From: Paramacrobiotus metropolitanus
Taxonomy: Eukaryota > Tardigrada > Eutardigrada > Parachela > Macrobiotidae
Length of the DNA stretch: 64,000 nt
Direction: 5' to 3'
Assembly (NCBI RefSeq): GCF_019649055.1
Contig: NW_026570304.1
Coordinates: forward strand, 372,001 to 436,000
Shown: one piece after another, positions 1 to 11,469 of the stretch
Numbering within the stretch: position 1 is the stretch's first letter
How the letters are laid out: every line of letters begins with the position of its first letter
Position numbers and translations under genes: made by a program
The notes under the pieces: model-generated
Databases searched by the model: none
The model's input: the letters and a program-made list of their open reading frames with translations, nothing else
What the model was told of the DNA's origin: nothing

Positions 1-155
1 CGCAAGCTAAACACGTTGTCGCCAGAAGCCCCCACAGACAGGTCCATCATCCGTAGCACATGCGACAGCGCTAACTTAAAGCGCCCGGCAGTCTTCTGAA
101 TGCCAATCTGCACCACCAGTATTGTAACTGTTAAATGAAATGTGATTCGCTCCAT
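1..155 (-). CDS. F-box-type family gene, first exon, cut by the window edge
   Basis: Reading the minus strand from an ATG at 155, the frame is open to the window edge (about 51 codons). The product includes LRMMDLSVGAS, close to LRMLDLSVDAS in the gene starting at 7235. The DNA upstream of the ATG also matches the DNA upstream of 7235 (both have TTAGTCAGTGCGCC), so this is the same gene type in inverted orientation. In the 7235 copy an F-box-like stretch follows this segment, but here that part lies outside the window. The gene lies just downstream, on the same strand, of the decayed family member at 548-1150, the same two-gene order as at 6160-8160. Function is unknown; F-box proteins in general are substrate adaptors of SCF ubiquitin ligases. 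Confidence 0.45.
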   Translation of the reverse strand, partial: MERITFHLTVTILVVQIGIQKTAGRFKLALSHVLRMMDLSVGASGDNVFSL

Positions 156-547
156 GTCGGCGCATCCAGTAGGCGCACTGACTAACTGTTAGGTTTGTAC
201 TTGCAATTCTTACGTCTAGATCGCAAATTGCAAATATTAAATTAAGCTCATTTCACAATGTTACGGGCCCACGCGGATACGAAGTTATTTTGGAAAGCTT
301 GTATTCCTGTGTCCTGACCAAAGAACTTTTGGTGATGAGATAGCAGCAATAAGGTCGGAGATCTGATGGAATAAGGCAGAAAAACGTGTGAATTTCAAAA
401 CAAACCAAAGCATACTTACCCAGTAGGGCCTGTCGTTCCAGTTTAGTTCCAAACGCACCCATAGAACCAACCGGCGCCAGTGTCCGCCAGCCGGCGAACA
501 AACGCAAAGCCGGGTCGACAGCTTTACCGCATGGCAGCCTGGCCCGG

Positions 548-1150
548 CTACGGCTGCGGTCCCGCTAGGCTACCAGGAGACAGCACTACACCGGCTCCGG
601 CACGGCGGCGCACGACGCCGGCAACTGCACCCGACCGACGCGTAGCCCCCGCGGCGCGTAAGGGCGCGCTCGTACTCCTTCCCATAGTAATTCCGCAACG
701 CCACCTTTCCAAGATGCCTGCAAGCATCGGCCAGCATGCGCTTAAAGCTGGCCTCGTCCAGATCCAAGGGCGGATGTGGGTAATCGGGATAACGAGTAGC
801 GGCCCGGCAGCTACGCCCGCTGCGTCGAGCGTTTGCAGCGGAGTGGAGCTTAAGCAGATAACCAGCCGCATGGGCAAGTACAGCGCCAGTGAGACGCTGA
901 TCCACGTCCAAATAGAACGGGACTGGGAACGCCCCAGCAACTGCGTTAGGCAGCGTTCACCCTCCGTGTGACTCTCCTCCAAATCGTAGCCTACGCCACA
1001 CGGCTGGTGGAAGATGCGTCCGAAGGGGATCAGCTTGCGGCGCCGACCCACGCAGAGCAGATCGCTGCACACTCTTTTTTTCGCGCCATCCACGACGCGC
1101 ACGAAAAACAGACGCCCGTTTGCGTCGACTGTGTCGCAGCGCTGGTGATG
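548..1150 (-). pseudogene. Decayed member of the expanded family (N-terminal domain type)
   Basis: Minus-strand translation from about 1150 gives CDTVDANGRLFFVRVVDGAKK, then RRRKLIPFGRIFHQP and GVGYDLEESHTEGERC. The plus-strand copy at 6160-6973 has the closely similar CDTVDVWHARGRLLFGRVVD, RRRELIPIGRIFHHP and GIGYDLEESHTEGERC. After about position 915 the match continues in a second frame (LDVDQRL...HAAGYLLKLH, then PPLDLDEASF), so the reading frame is broken or an intron was missed. No single frame covers the region. The segment resembles the first exon of the intact gene at 36358-38584, which has the same VDV..GPLQHGHVV - DFGG...VECGKV layout. The domain is not one I can name. Most likely a pseudogene. 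Confidence 0.5.
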
Positions 1151-1199
1151 CCTATCAGCAAGAACTGGCTATGTATATACTATAATCAAGGCCGAGTCC

Positions 1200-2880
1200 G
1201 AGAAAACAAGAACTAGCTAAGACTGCCATTCATTACAATCACATGGATGATAATATATATCCTCCGGATACCTTATGGAACAGGAGCCAGGGAAAATCAA
1301 TCTCTCCGTGGCTATTCGTATCCACGGAGTGATCACGCGCACATCCTCCTGCTGGAGCGGGGCCAGGATAGATATCCCACTCCGCCACGTGGAATGAGCA
1401 TGCACTACAGACCGCACCTAATGTCTGTGGGGAATCCCACAGAGTACCCCTTCAGAAACACAACCACGGCACTACTCCAACAAGAAAACTGCTTCATGGG
1501 CCTAAAGCCTGTTAGATCACAATTACTGAACACTAAATCACTAAATGCAGTGTACGTGACAATCAAAACCATCGAGAGGAATACTATGGGTGCATGCGTG
1601 ATCCATCCAAGGGGTGTGGTGTCCTCATGGCAGTGGTTGCATGGCGGCAGGGCGACATGATGATTGGATTGCACGCCGACGTTCTTGCAGAGTCCGTGCT
1701 TGGAGACTACGGCGCACTGCTTTGAGGCACTTGACGATTTCGTCCTCACAGCTGTTGTGTGTCACAGAATGTCACAGAAGTCCCTAGCGGTCAAATCGAA
1801 TGACAAACCGAATCGAATGTTGTCACGGAGGCGGTCGAATCGAATAAATTTGAATAATTTTGCAAGAATATGCATCAGGAAATACGTTACCAAAGGATCC
1901 CATGGTTTTAAAGCTTTTTTAGTCATCTGTTGGTAGATGGGTTTTTGATCGAATCGAGTATGGGGTCTTTTTATAAGTGGATAGTTGGATGATTAAACGG
2001 TTCGCTCTCGAATTAAACAAGTACGTTCCGCTGTTTTAAGGACATCCGGTAAACGTTTAATTTTACATTGTATTGCTCTGGAGCCATTAACAATTGCCGA
2101 AACGGTGCCTAATAAACTAACTTTTCTAACATTTTCCAATATTTTTTAGAGGAATTCGTTTTAGAGGAGCCCTCTGTTCCGTTTAAGAAGTTTCTGCTTC
2201 GATTTTTGATGAGATATGTGTGAGTAATGTGATGTGTATAAAAAAAATCAGAGTGGCACTGAAAGAAAAAGAATTTCTTGCAAAAAGTTTGAACAATTTG
2301 TGGCTAACGATTCCGCGTCCTATAAGGATTTTGTGTTGGGGCTGATGGACCACCAACCAATTTTGTGATACCGACTGTACAGTACCGACCGAGGTGTTAC
2401 TCTGCTGTTCAGCTAACCGTTTGTTACTTGTCTGCCGATCTAACATCCTGTCGAGTTTATCCAGTTGCTAAAGTAACGCTCAGCCAGTGATGGATTCAAT
2501 CGAAATACGGTAAGACTAGCATACTGCTCTTAAAACTGTAAAATCGAAGAAAAAACCAAATATGTATATTTGCCGTGGTTGTGCGGTACATTCTCAGCTT
2601 CGTTTGGGTGTTCGTTTCTTCTCGCAATGAGCCCGGCTCAACGCACCGTCGTTTTAACCAGTGCAACATTTCGCAAGAAAAACCATTACTGTCTACCTAA
2701 GACCGTCCGAAAAAACTAATAATACTTGGCAGTTCACATCGGATAGCCGACAAAAAGGTCAAAACACCCTACAAAAAGTTGAAAGAAAATTCAGTAAAAC
2801 ATTTGGCATCGTTTTTCTTAGCCTGTTGTCTGCGATCCGAAGCCAGTGTTGTCAGTCATGTTTGCGGAACGACTAAACTA
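1200..2880. other. Gene-free stretch, AT-rich
   Basis: I see no supported gene here. Open frames at 1247-1660 and 1664-1936 overlap opposite-strand frames and have no recognisable domain, intron signals or codon pattern. A run of short AT-rich sequence fills 1800-2880. Confidence 0.4.
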
Positions 2881-3169
2881 CGTCAACCGACCCAGGTGAT
2901 CGGTATGGATGTCGCGGATTTGCAAATGAGCTTTATTGTGGAGTTGAACAGGCGGGATGTCGGCCGTGCGCAGCGGGAAGCGGAAGGCGTGGCAGAGGTA
3001 CAACGATCGCGTAAATATTCAAGAGGCTGGCAGCGTACAGTTCTGAGAAAAGCGGCCATGAATGTTGTCGACTGCATCGTTGCAGTAAATACGCGTAACA
3101 TCATTAACTTAAATTTACTGGGTTTAGTGGTGACTATATCTTTGCCCAGTTAAACAAAAATTCTTGCAG

Positions 3170-4313
3170 AAAATTGTTGGGTCGTTGCACAACAGACTGC
3201 TTGATCGACTCCCGGGCATTCTGAGTGTTGCGGGGCATCCTTTTGAATGTCTGCACATCAAAGTAACGACAGAGGAATCCCGTGTTCTGGGAATGGATGA
3301 GGGGCAGCAAGCTCTTTCCCGTCCGGACATCAGGACGCAGACTAAGCTGTGCGCGGTGTGCCCAACGTGGAACACTATTCTGGACTCACCGGCTCTGATG
3401 GCCAACATCGTCATCGTTAAAACCGCTGCTAGTCATCTTCTATCGGATGTCCAGCACATCCTCACGGCACCCATTTTTAATTGTCTCCGTTCCTCCATCA
3501 AGCACATGATCATGCATGAACGCGAACACCCCATACAGATGCTGAATGTTCCTCGCTTGTTGGAAATTATCAACTATGTGGGACTAACCCGTCCCGGGAT
3601 CTCTTTGACTGCGTTGTATCTGGTCGGTGGCGCGAGCTTGTCTGCCAAACCGAAATGCGGCTTCCTGAAGCCGGACGAGTGCGGGGTGCACCGTCTCGTC
3701 GACGGATTTGGGGAACCTGCTTTTTTCAAGGGGTTCTTGGATGATCTGATCGAAGGGTGCCGCGGTCTTCCGTGTGTTGCCCTCCATCTGGTCCTCTGCC
3801 GATTGTGTTTGCGCTACGACGGTGTGACGCAACTGCTGCAAAAACGCGGCGCCCTCTTACACCTGGATGTCGACTTCCACAAGGTGCGTCTGCCGTTGAT
3901 CGGGGACTTGGCGTCCACGCTGTGGAATGCGGTGGAGGCGGCGCTGTCGGCACCCAGCAAGGCCGAGGTACGAAGCTTACGAGCACTGTCAAAGTGGCTG
4001 AAGCTGTTCGTTGCGGAGGACAACCACGGGGTGGCAGTTTGCGAAATAAGGAAATCTTCTCATGTGATAAAGCATCAGTACTCTTGGACATCATTCGGAA
4101 ATAGATGGTTTTTTGCAATGTGGATGAATTTCTTATTCCGGCGCATTTCTTGTGTTATAGATGCTGTGCATTACGCACACGGCTGATCGGCGTCCGTCGT
4201 TGCAGTACCGCGGGAGAAAGTGGTGCATGATGACCGACAGTCTGCACTGCAAGAAACTTTCACGTATTGCCCTGCGCTTTCTATTGCTTCTGCCTGGTGC
4301 GCAGCTGCATTAA
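3170..4313 (+). CDS. F-box-type protein gene, 3' exons
   Basis: A long frame opens after a good acceptor (TTCTTGCAG ending 3169) and runs with no stop to at least 4100. It begins KIVGSLHNRLLDRLPGIL. The F-box-like part is LSRPDIRTQTKLCAVCPTWN followed by TILDSPALMANIVIV, which matches the helix pattern of the other family members (compare LNSIDRLRCRRTCQLWKAIL in the intact gene). A second exon at 4161-4313, after TGTGTTATAG, gives ADRRPSLQYRGRKW and ends at a TAA; this closely resembles GDPRPAARYRGRQW in the last exon of the gene at 17033. The donor between the two exons, somewhere in 4000-4110, is not resolved, and the first exon is not found; 2908-3100 is an open candidate. Role inferred: SCF-type substrate receptor. 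It could be functional, because no in-frame stop interrupts the main exon. Confidence 0.55.
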
Positions 4314-5107
4314 ACCTGTTGTGTCATACGATTCCTTGATTCTACAATCTACAGCGATGTTAACTTAATTTTACAGTAGCGTTTCCCCATTAAAAGCGTA
4401 ATAATTTTTGTCACTTTTCTAACAGGTTTTTGTTGGTTTATTACTGGATTGTTTTTTTAATGCTTTGGTCGTTTGATATGCGACAGCTGATTGGTGTTTG
4501 CGACAAACAGTACGTTAAATTTGAAACGAACAACATAACCGCTACGAAGTTCCAGTATCTTCATCATACACTAACTCATTTGCATTTTCGGTATCCGCAT
4601 TTTTAACAATATAATTGCGCTCAAAACGTGCAGAAACTTTTCAGAATTGGCCTCTTTCCTGTGCTTAAGCGTTTACTGTACATATATCTCTGGACTTATC
4701 ATTCACAGAAGAAATATTGCCGACAAAAATGATATTGCTAATAATGGAAGCTAATTCAACAAGACAGCAAGTGTTCTGCTACTGTCACCGCTCTAAACTC
4801 ACTTCTGCTTACAAACGCCGGAAGGACCTGGATTTGTTTGGTTTAAACTTCATCAGTGTCGCTTTAAGGCGGGATTATGCTGCTTGGTAAGGTAATGATG
4901 ATGGCAACTGCGGACGAAACTATGCCCCAACGTCAGCCAGTCAAGGAAACGAAATGTACGTGTGCGGAACCAGAAACAAACGCAGCCCTGATGGTCAGCT
5001 GCTGGTTCGCGAGTGTACCAGCCCGGGTTGAAGACGCAGCTGTGTTGTCATGGAGATGAAAGGCTCGCGCTTCGCTTGCGGTATCATCGCTTCTCATTCC
5101 GGTGCAG
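4314..5107. other. Intergenic, nothing recognised
   Basis: AT-rich sequence with only short frames and no family similarity that I could see. Confidence 0.4.
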
Positions 5108-5290
5108 TCATTTCCTGCCGTTTTCGCTTGGCCGCTTCATTTTCACGACAATACAAGCCATGCCATATTTGCCCTCCGGCAGTCGGCAATTCTTCGGAAG
5201 CAGCGTCCAGCTGTCAGTCTCATCATCATACACTTCGATGGTGTATGATGATGAGACCATGTTGATATGGTGGACGGAGCGTAAGAACAA
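5108..5290 (-). pseudogene. Kelch-repeat fragment
   Basis: The minus strand codes for SSYTIEVYDDETDSWTLLP followed by LPEGKYGMACIVV. This is a textbook Kelch blade: a hydrophobic strand, then VYDxETDxWTLLP, then a short loop and a strand beginning G.YGMAC. One repeat is visible; Kelch propellers normally have five to seven. No acceptor or partner exon was found on this strand, and the nearest BTB-BACK exons (9530-11096) lie on the opposite strand. I read it as a leftover exon of a KLHL-type gene, adaptors of Cullin-3 ubiquitin ligases. A perfect 15-bp stem-loop (5219-5255) lies inside the coding stretch. Confidence 0.55.
5219..5255. repeat. 15-bp perfect stem-loop inside the Kelch remnant
   Basis: The arm CTCATCATCATACAC (5219-5233) and its exact reverse complement (5241-5255) flank a 7-base loop. 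Confidence 0.8.
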
Positions 5291-6120
5291 ATCCCCTTAT
5301 TGGCTCGCCATTTGCGACTTATGCCAGCTTTCCTCGAACGCTGCCCAAAGTTCCAAACTAATCCGTCTGGCCATTTAAATTATGATGTGCAAATTTTAAT
5401 TGTCCGTCATTCATTGAATTTTGTCGTGGTTGCTCGTTTCTATATTTTTCTTTTTCCTCGCTTCACGCTAGTATTCCAATTTCGACTACCGTGTACTTAA
5501 AGCTGTCTGCATTAGAGATCTGTTTTCCTTTTCAGTTTCACGCTCCACTGGTATATGGATCTGGAAAAGGTGAGCACAATGCAGCGCAGTCCACGAGCAC
5601 GACCTCAAGCTCTGCACAGCTGGTTTTCGCTAGCAGCTTTATGTTTCCCCTCCTCCCATGAATCTTCCTTCAGCATGCAGCTCTTGTGCTTATTGTGCAC
5701 GGAGATAACACGGAGAATTTCTTAGGATGTGAGTAAGCATCAGCGGCTGACGGTGGAAGGATGGGAAAGGGCGTTCTAGATTTTTGTAACTAAATTTAGT
5801 AGGAAGCAGCTTTCCTGAAGAATTTAGAACGATGTGGTAACACTTCGGCAATTGATTTTTTACTATGCGTGAGTTGTATAAATTTCTGATTGAATAAGCG
5901 AGCCTCTCACTCTCAGGCACATGGAAAAGTGTGGCCGATTAACTATATCTGAAATAAAACGAATTTCTTGATATGTAAAGAAAGGCCCTCGCGTGTTTTT
6001 CCCATGTCGTTTTTGCTGTTGTAAATGTTAACAGACCGAGTTTTTTTTATTTTTAAGAAGACTGAAAACTTCAGCCAGATTCTTCGTTCTTCGTTTTAAT
6101 TTTACTTATTTAGTTAACTT
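5291..6120. other. Intergenic, nothing recognised
   Basis: AT-rich spacer between the Kelch remnant and the next family copy. No domain or repeat recognised. Confidence 0.35.
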
Positions 6121-6159
6121 ATCTATTGACCGTTTTGTTAATGTTGCGATATTTGTCTG

Positions 6160-6973
6160 TCAGTTGCAGCGGCTCAGCCCTGGCGTCCCTGGAGCTGATG
6201 GTGCGGGAGTCTGCGCTGAACGTGGGTGAGTGCTGCGACACAGTCGACGTCTGGCATGCGAGAGGGCGACTGTTGTTCGGGCGTGTCGTGGATATGGCGA
6301 AGAAAGGGTTGTACATCGCCCTGTTGTGCGCGGGTCGGCGCCGCGAGCTGATCCCCATCGGACGCATTTTTCACCATCCGTATGGCATTGGCTACGATTT
6401 GGAGGAGAGTCACACGGAGGGTGAACGGTGTACAATTGAGGTGCTACTGCGACCGCAGGCCTGTTCACCCTGGACGTCAGTCAGCGCGCTGTACTCGCCC
6501 ACGCGGCTGCTCATCTGCTTAAGGGCCACTATGCAGCAGTCGCTCAACGCGGCGGGCGAGGCTGCTGGGCGCTGCTCGTCGTCCCGTGCACCCGCATCAG
6601 CTACCCGCCCATAGATCTGGACGAGGACAGCTGGAACAGCAGGCTGGCCGGAGCGTGCGGGTTCACCTGGTAAGGCGGCGTTATTATGGGTAGTAGTACG
6701 AGCGCGCCCTGGTGCGCCGCAAGGACTACGCCGTCGGCCAGGCAGTTGTCGCCGTTTTGCGCCGCCGTGCCGGAGCCCGTTCAGTGCAGCCTCCTGGAGG
6801 CCTGGTGGGACCGCTGCCGCAGCAAATGCGTGCGGCCATGCGCCATGGCTGTCGAGCGGCGATCCGGTTTTGCGTTTGTGCGCCGGCTGGAGGACACTGA
6901 TGCCGGCTGGTTCTACGTTAAGCACACTGACCAAAACTTTGAGGACAAGCACTACTGGGAAAGGATGCTTTGA
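6160..6973 (+). pseudogene. Family member, inverted paralogue of 548-1150
   Basis: The first part reads LELMVRESALNVGECCDTVD and continues through GRLLFGRVVD, RRRELIPIGRIFHHP and GIGYDLEESHTEGERC. From about 6465 the homologous product shifts to another frame (LDVSQRAVLAHAAAHLLKGH, then PPIDLDEDSWNSRLAGACGF), and a TAA follows near 6671. A third open piece covers 6686-6973 and ends FYVKHTDQNFEDKHYWERML. The copy is therefore broken or needs unusual splicing. It pairs with the minus-strand copy at 548-1150. The next gene (7235) is the partner of 1-155, so both genes were duplicated together in opposite orientation. The domain is an unnamed one shared with exon 1 of the intact gene at 36358-38584. 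Confidence 0.5.
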
Positions 6974-7234
6974 TTTGTGTTGACGTTTAAACGTTTTTCT
7001 GTTTTATTCCATCGAATCTTTTCATGTTAATGCTGTTATTCCTTCACTAAAAGTTCTTTGGTTAGGATTTGACATATTTGAAGAAAACAATTTATCCAGA
7101 ATAATTTCGAATTCGCGTGGGCCCGTTTAATTTTGAAATTAGTTTTATTTATGTTTGATATTTACGATCTCAAAGTTATAAGTGCAAGTACGAGTCTAGA
7201 AGTTTAGTCAGTGCGCCAATCTTCCTAGCTTGAC

Positions 7235-8160
7235 ATGGACGCGCCGATGTGGAACGATTCATTTCATATTTTAAGATGTACAATGCTGGTGCTGCAGACT
7301 GGTTTTAAGGAAAACGCTGCGCGCCATCAACTGGCGTTGCCGCGGTTGCTACGAATGCTGGACCTGTCCGTGGACGCTTCCTGCGACAACGGCCTGCGCC
7401 TGTCACTACCGCTCCTGTTACCTGTCTTCGCCCACCTGGACACGATCCAGCAGACAAGAGTGCGCTCCGTCTGCGCTTTTGGGTTTTTGTGCTGCAGTCC
7501 GGGGTGCTGGCCAACGTCCTCGTCTTCGGGCCCAATAGCTACCCCGCCGCTGACAACATCCTCATGGCCACCCTCCGCCACTGCCTCCGCACCACCACCT
7601 GCCGCCTGATCCTCCGCGGAGGCGATCTGGACACGATCCTGAAGGTGGCCGGGATGGCGGCCCACTTCCTGGGGATTCGTGTGCCGGTGGTGCACCTCGT
7701 GCGTAGGAAATGGCAGCTGTCCGTTGACCCCTGTCCGCACAACGAGGTGTACGACTCCTACCAGGACCGGGTAGCTCCTACCAGGTCCGGGTAGCATCTT
7801 TTATTCTTAGAAAGTGTTTTCCAGTTTTATCCAATTACTAACAACAGATGCCATTTAGCAAACAGAGTTATGGCAGAATACTTTGCTCAGTCTAAACGAA
7901 TTTTCGCTACTTTGTTTGGTTTGCGAAGCAACAAAAGCGGAATATAGTGTACATGATGCATGGTTGCTTTGCAGACGTTGTGTGGGCTGCATGCGCTGAG
8001 CCTCGATGGTTCGCCGGGATTAGACGGATTCCGGTACGCAAATACGGGTCTTCCGTATGCCCATATCTCTCTCTCATATCTGCAGCCGCTGGCGCTGGGC
8101 TGCATGGTGCAGTGTGCCGAGGAGCGGCAGCTGCGCTGCGAGGGACGCCTGTGGTATTGA
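7235..8160 (+). pseudogene. F-box-type family gene, probably broken
   Basis: The ATG at 7235 opens MDAPMWNDSFHILRC. It continues to LRMLDLSVDAS and then to an F-box-like segment LPLLLPVFAHLDTIQQTRVR. Near 7475 the frame changes: the expected continuation LQSGVLANVLVFGPNSYP is in a different frame from SVCAFGFLCC. The second frame continues through TCRLILRGGDLDTILKVAGM to a stop at 7792. A further piece after a possible acceptor ending near 7974 reads TLCGLHALSLDGSPGLDG and ends RQLRCEGRLWY at a TGA (about 8158). The order F-box then C-terminal segments matches the other copies. Either a short indel broke the gene or the gene model needs a short intron around 7475. No expression evidence is available. 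Confidence 0.45.
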
Positions 8161-8261
8161 CAAAAGGACGTGCGGGCAGGCTTCCGGGCCCTCGTGGAGA
8201 TGCGCGTGGCGTCCCTAAACTGCTTCTCCTCGAACCAGACGCCGTTCAGTGGCCGCGCTAG

Positions 8262-9529
8262 TTTACTTAATAATCAACGTTTTTTCAGTATTATTTGATC
8301 CCGTCTCTGTTTGTCGTGGTGGAGCTATTTTCCTGCGCATATTCGTTGTTGGTCGTTTGATTGTGGTGTTTTATAGATTTTTAGAATAGCTGTTTATTGA
8401 ATTATCGTTTTTTCGCAATTTTTGTCATACAGAGTTTTTCTCGGTCTGTTGGTGATAAATAATAATTCAGAAACGAATACAAGGAAGTAATGATTAGCGC
8501 TCTTGGTGTCGCCAGTAAACGCTCGTGTTTGAAAGAGTAAAAATGGTTACAGCTTAGGACGAAATGGTCGCACACCCAACATCTCACATTCAAGACGTAT
8601 GCAGCGCGGTGCACTGTACGACTGAGTTGAAAATATCCGTTTCCTACAAGGGCAGTGCACCGCCTGCGTACAGAATGCTGGGTATGGGGCCATGCAACCA
8701 TTTAGTCCTACAATGCATTTCCGTTGCGTTCTCGCATATTATCAAATATTTGTCGTATTGTAAGAGAAGTAACTGACAGTGCTGCAGACAAGAACGAAAT
8801 GGTTGCCGTTCACCGGTTTGTTTGCATATTGCATTTTTTTTACCGGTCATCATTTTAAGCTGATTGCATAACTGTAACTGTCTGTTAGTAACAGAAAGCC
8901 CGCGCCGGTTCAAAACACTTAAAATCAATTGAACTAAACCATTATCAATTCGGGCGTGCAGATATAGTGCTTCTGGAAGACTCATAGAATATTCACGGGT
9001 TACCCGTACAACAACTATAAAGCGGGCCACTATTATAAGTTATTGGGCGACAAGCACTGAAGTGACTCAACAAAGTGGGGCAGCTTTATTATCTCTCGCT
9101 AAAATCGCATTCCTCATTTTTTTGCTTTGAGCGGTTCAGGAACGTTTGCTGTTGTTAGAGTTCTTGAAATTTCTTAAATCGATTTCTGCGTTTTTACGTT
9201 ATTGGCGTTATAAAAAAACTGAGGACGAAAGCACTAAAGCCACTCCACGCGAGCCACCGTACTACAGCGAAATAACTGCAGTCACCGCCCCACATGTGCG
9301 GCTGTAGCACTTCTTTATCCCAGCGGAGCTGCAGCAAGTTCTTAACTGCAACTGAAGTTCTTCGTCGACGAGAGCGACGCGATGACGACGACGCGACGTA
9401 ATTCTAGTTATCCCAGTACAATGTACAAAAATAAACTGCACCGAGCACCATTTATGACTTTGATTTTCGTTTGTCCCTGAACGCCTCCTATCCATTATCC
9501 TTGTTTCGACCATCCCGTGTCATCCTCAG
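8262..9529. other. Intergenic, nothing recognised
   Basis: No supported gene, repeat family or RNA was seen in this AT-rich spacer. Confidence 0.35.
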
Positions 9530-11096
9530 TACGCTTTCGAAGCCCCACAGTCGTCCGGATCCGCCTCCTCACGAGTGCCTGGCTGTGGAGTTTCTCCGCG
9601 AACTACTTGATCTGCAGTTGACGGGGAGCCTGTGCGATGTTGTTCTGCTGGGCAGCGAGGAATCCGCGGTAGGCATTCCCTGTCATCGCAATGTTCTCAC
9701 CGCACACAGCCTGTACTTTCGGGCAGCTTTCTGTCAGGACTGGGAGGACTCTTCACAACCTGAATACCACTTGCAGAATATCGACAGCCGTACGTTGAAA
9801 GAGTGAGTGGCACTGCGTAAGAAACTGTAAGGAAAGAAACAGGCTGCAACGGAAAGTGCGCTGTATAGTGTTCGTGCATTGCCTTTAATAGAATATCTAC
9901 ATTCTGCATGAAACGTCTGTTTTGCACCTTCAATGATGCACTCATGTTACCACGGGATTTCGCTTCATATTATCTGGTCGTCTTTTAAAAATGTTTATTG
10001 TAAAGTAATTGCTCAATGATCACTTCAGGTTGATCCAGTATGCGTACACCATGGATCTGAGGCTGAGCGATGACAACATGGGGCCCATCGTGATTGCGGC
10101 GGAGTTCGTGCAGAAGACTTGAGTGGTCCGACTGTACTGGGAGTACGTGGAGCAGCGCCTATGCTTGTCCAATCGTCTGGCTGTCCACGCTCTGGCTTCG
10201 CAATGCCACAACGACCGTCTGGCGTACGCAGCTCTGGAACTATTCCTTTCACACTTTGTACCCGTGGCGCAGAGCCAGGAATTACTGGAGGTGGACGCGC
10301 AACAGGTGCTGGCTGCTGGTTGTAACTGAGAGCGGACAATTGTTGTACGCGGTTCGGAACATTGCGTGTGCATAGGTGGGGTGTCAGGAAGTGACTGTTC
10401 TAAACGTGTAACACATCAGACGCGTTCAACTCGAGTTAATGCAAAACCAAACTGGGTTTCAGTTATTTAAAACAGTTTAAATTAGAAAATTTAGTTCTAG
10501 AAACCAAATAACTCTAAATCATTTCTATTAACTGTTAGCATAGAAATCGAATGTAATGTCGATTCAGCAAAGTATAATGGAAAACCTTTGCAAATAACGA
10601 TATACCAATAAGGTAATAACTTTCAGTTTTTCCCTTGGTTGCCTTGTTCGTAGCAGAAAAAAACAGTCTAAAATAAATATTAAAAGTCATTTATTCGAAA
10701 GAATATTTTGAAAGCGGTCGAAACTATTTGCCTTCAACCTTAAGTCGTTAAGTTGCGCCATATCCCGCGACTGCGAGTATAATTTTTATGCGGCAGTGAT
10801 CAAGCAAGCCAATTAATGAAAAAATGCTTCAGTTTGGATTTATTCAGTCAGTTTGTTTGCAGCTGACGGCGCTGATCGCATCGGATGAATTAGAAGGGTT
10901 CAGCGAAGACCAGGTGTGGGACGCGGTGGTGCGCTGGTTGGACCATGACCATGATCCGGGGCGACTGGCGCATCTGTCAGCTGTTCTAAAGAACGTCCGT
11001 GCTCCATTTCTCAGCGACCAGTATCGATACGATTACCTGTCCGTATTAACTGCCAACGGAGTGCCCGCCGTGGAAGCCTGGAGCACTGTGCAATGA
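9530..11096 (+). pseudogene. BTB-BACK (KLHL-like) gene with an in-frame TGA
   Basis: Three exons join in frame: about 9530-9802, 10029-10305 and 10863-11096. Exon 1 has the BTB core (LTGSLCDVVLLGSEE, then IPCHRNVLTAHSLYFRAAF). Exon 2 continues with LIQYAYTMDLRLSDDNMGPI. It then gives VVRLYWEYVEQRLCLSN and the start of BACK. Exon 3 carries the rest of BACK (LEGFSEDQVWDAVVRWLDHD) and ends at a TGA. All borders are GT..AG and phases match. One TGA at 10120-10122 sits between FVQKT and VVRLYWEYVE, where the family has an ordinary residue. That would truncate the protein after the BTB domain, so I call it a pseudogene; read-through or a sequencing error are alternatives. No Kelch exons follow. Upstream coding sequence must exist, because no ATG precedes the BTB exon. 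Intact homologues are Cullin-3 adaptors. Confidence 0.7.
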
Positions 11097-11469
11097 CATT
11101 CGTGCGGTTAGGACCAATCACCACGCGGCTGCATTATTGCAGCACTTATAGTATGTACTGTAATACGGAATAGCTGTTAAAAAAAAAGTGTCTCTCTTCC
11201 CGTGCCAAGCTTCTCGGGTCAAAAGGGAATGTAAGTAAAGCTCTACTGTGTAGCGTTAGTCATATCAATAGCACAACTAGAACGAAACATTCCCTTAGTA
11301 TGCCAAAATTATCTTGCTACTTCCAAAAACATCCGATTTCACCTACTTAGCTCATGAAGGAAAATGACCTTAAAAATCATGTTGAAAATCACCAAATTTT
11401 GAATTGTATCAATCATTGGCCAGATTATCTTGACGCCATCCGAATTTATCATGAAAATGCCAGTTAAGA

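Noticed and set aside
548-1102. Long minus-strand open frame (184 codons) across the family copy
   Set aside because: After about 915 it no longer follows the family; the conserved product moves to another frame, so the full frame is not the gene.
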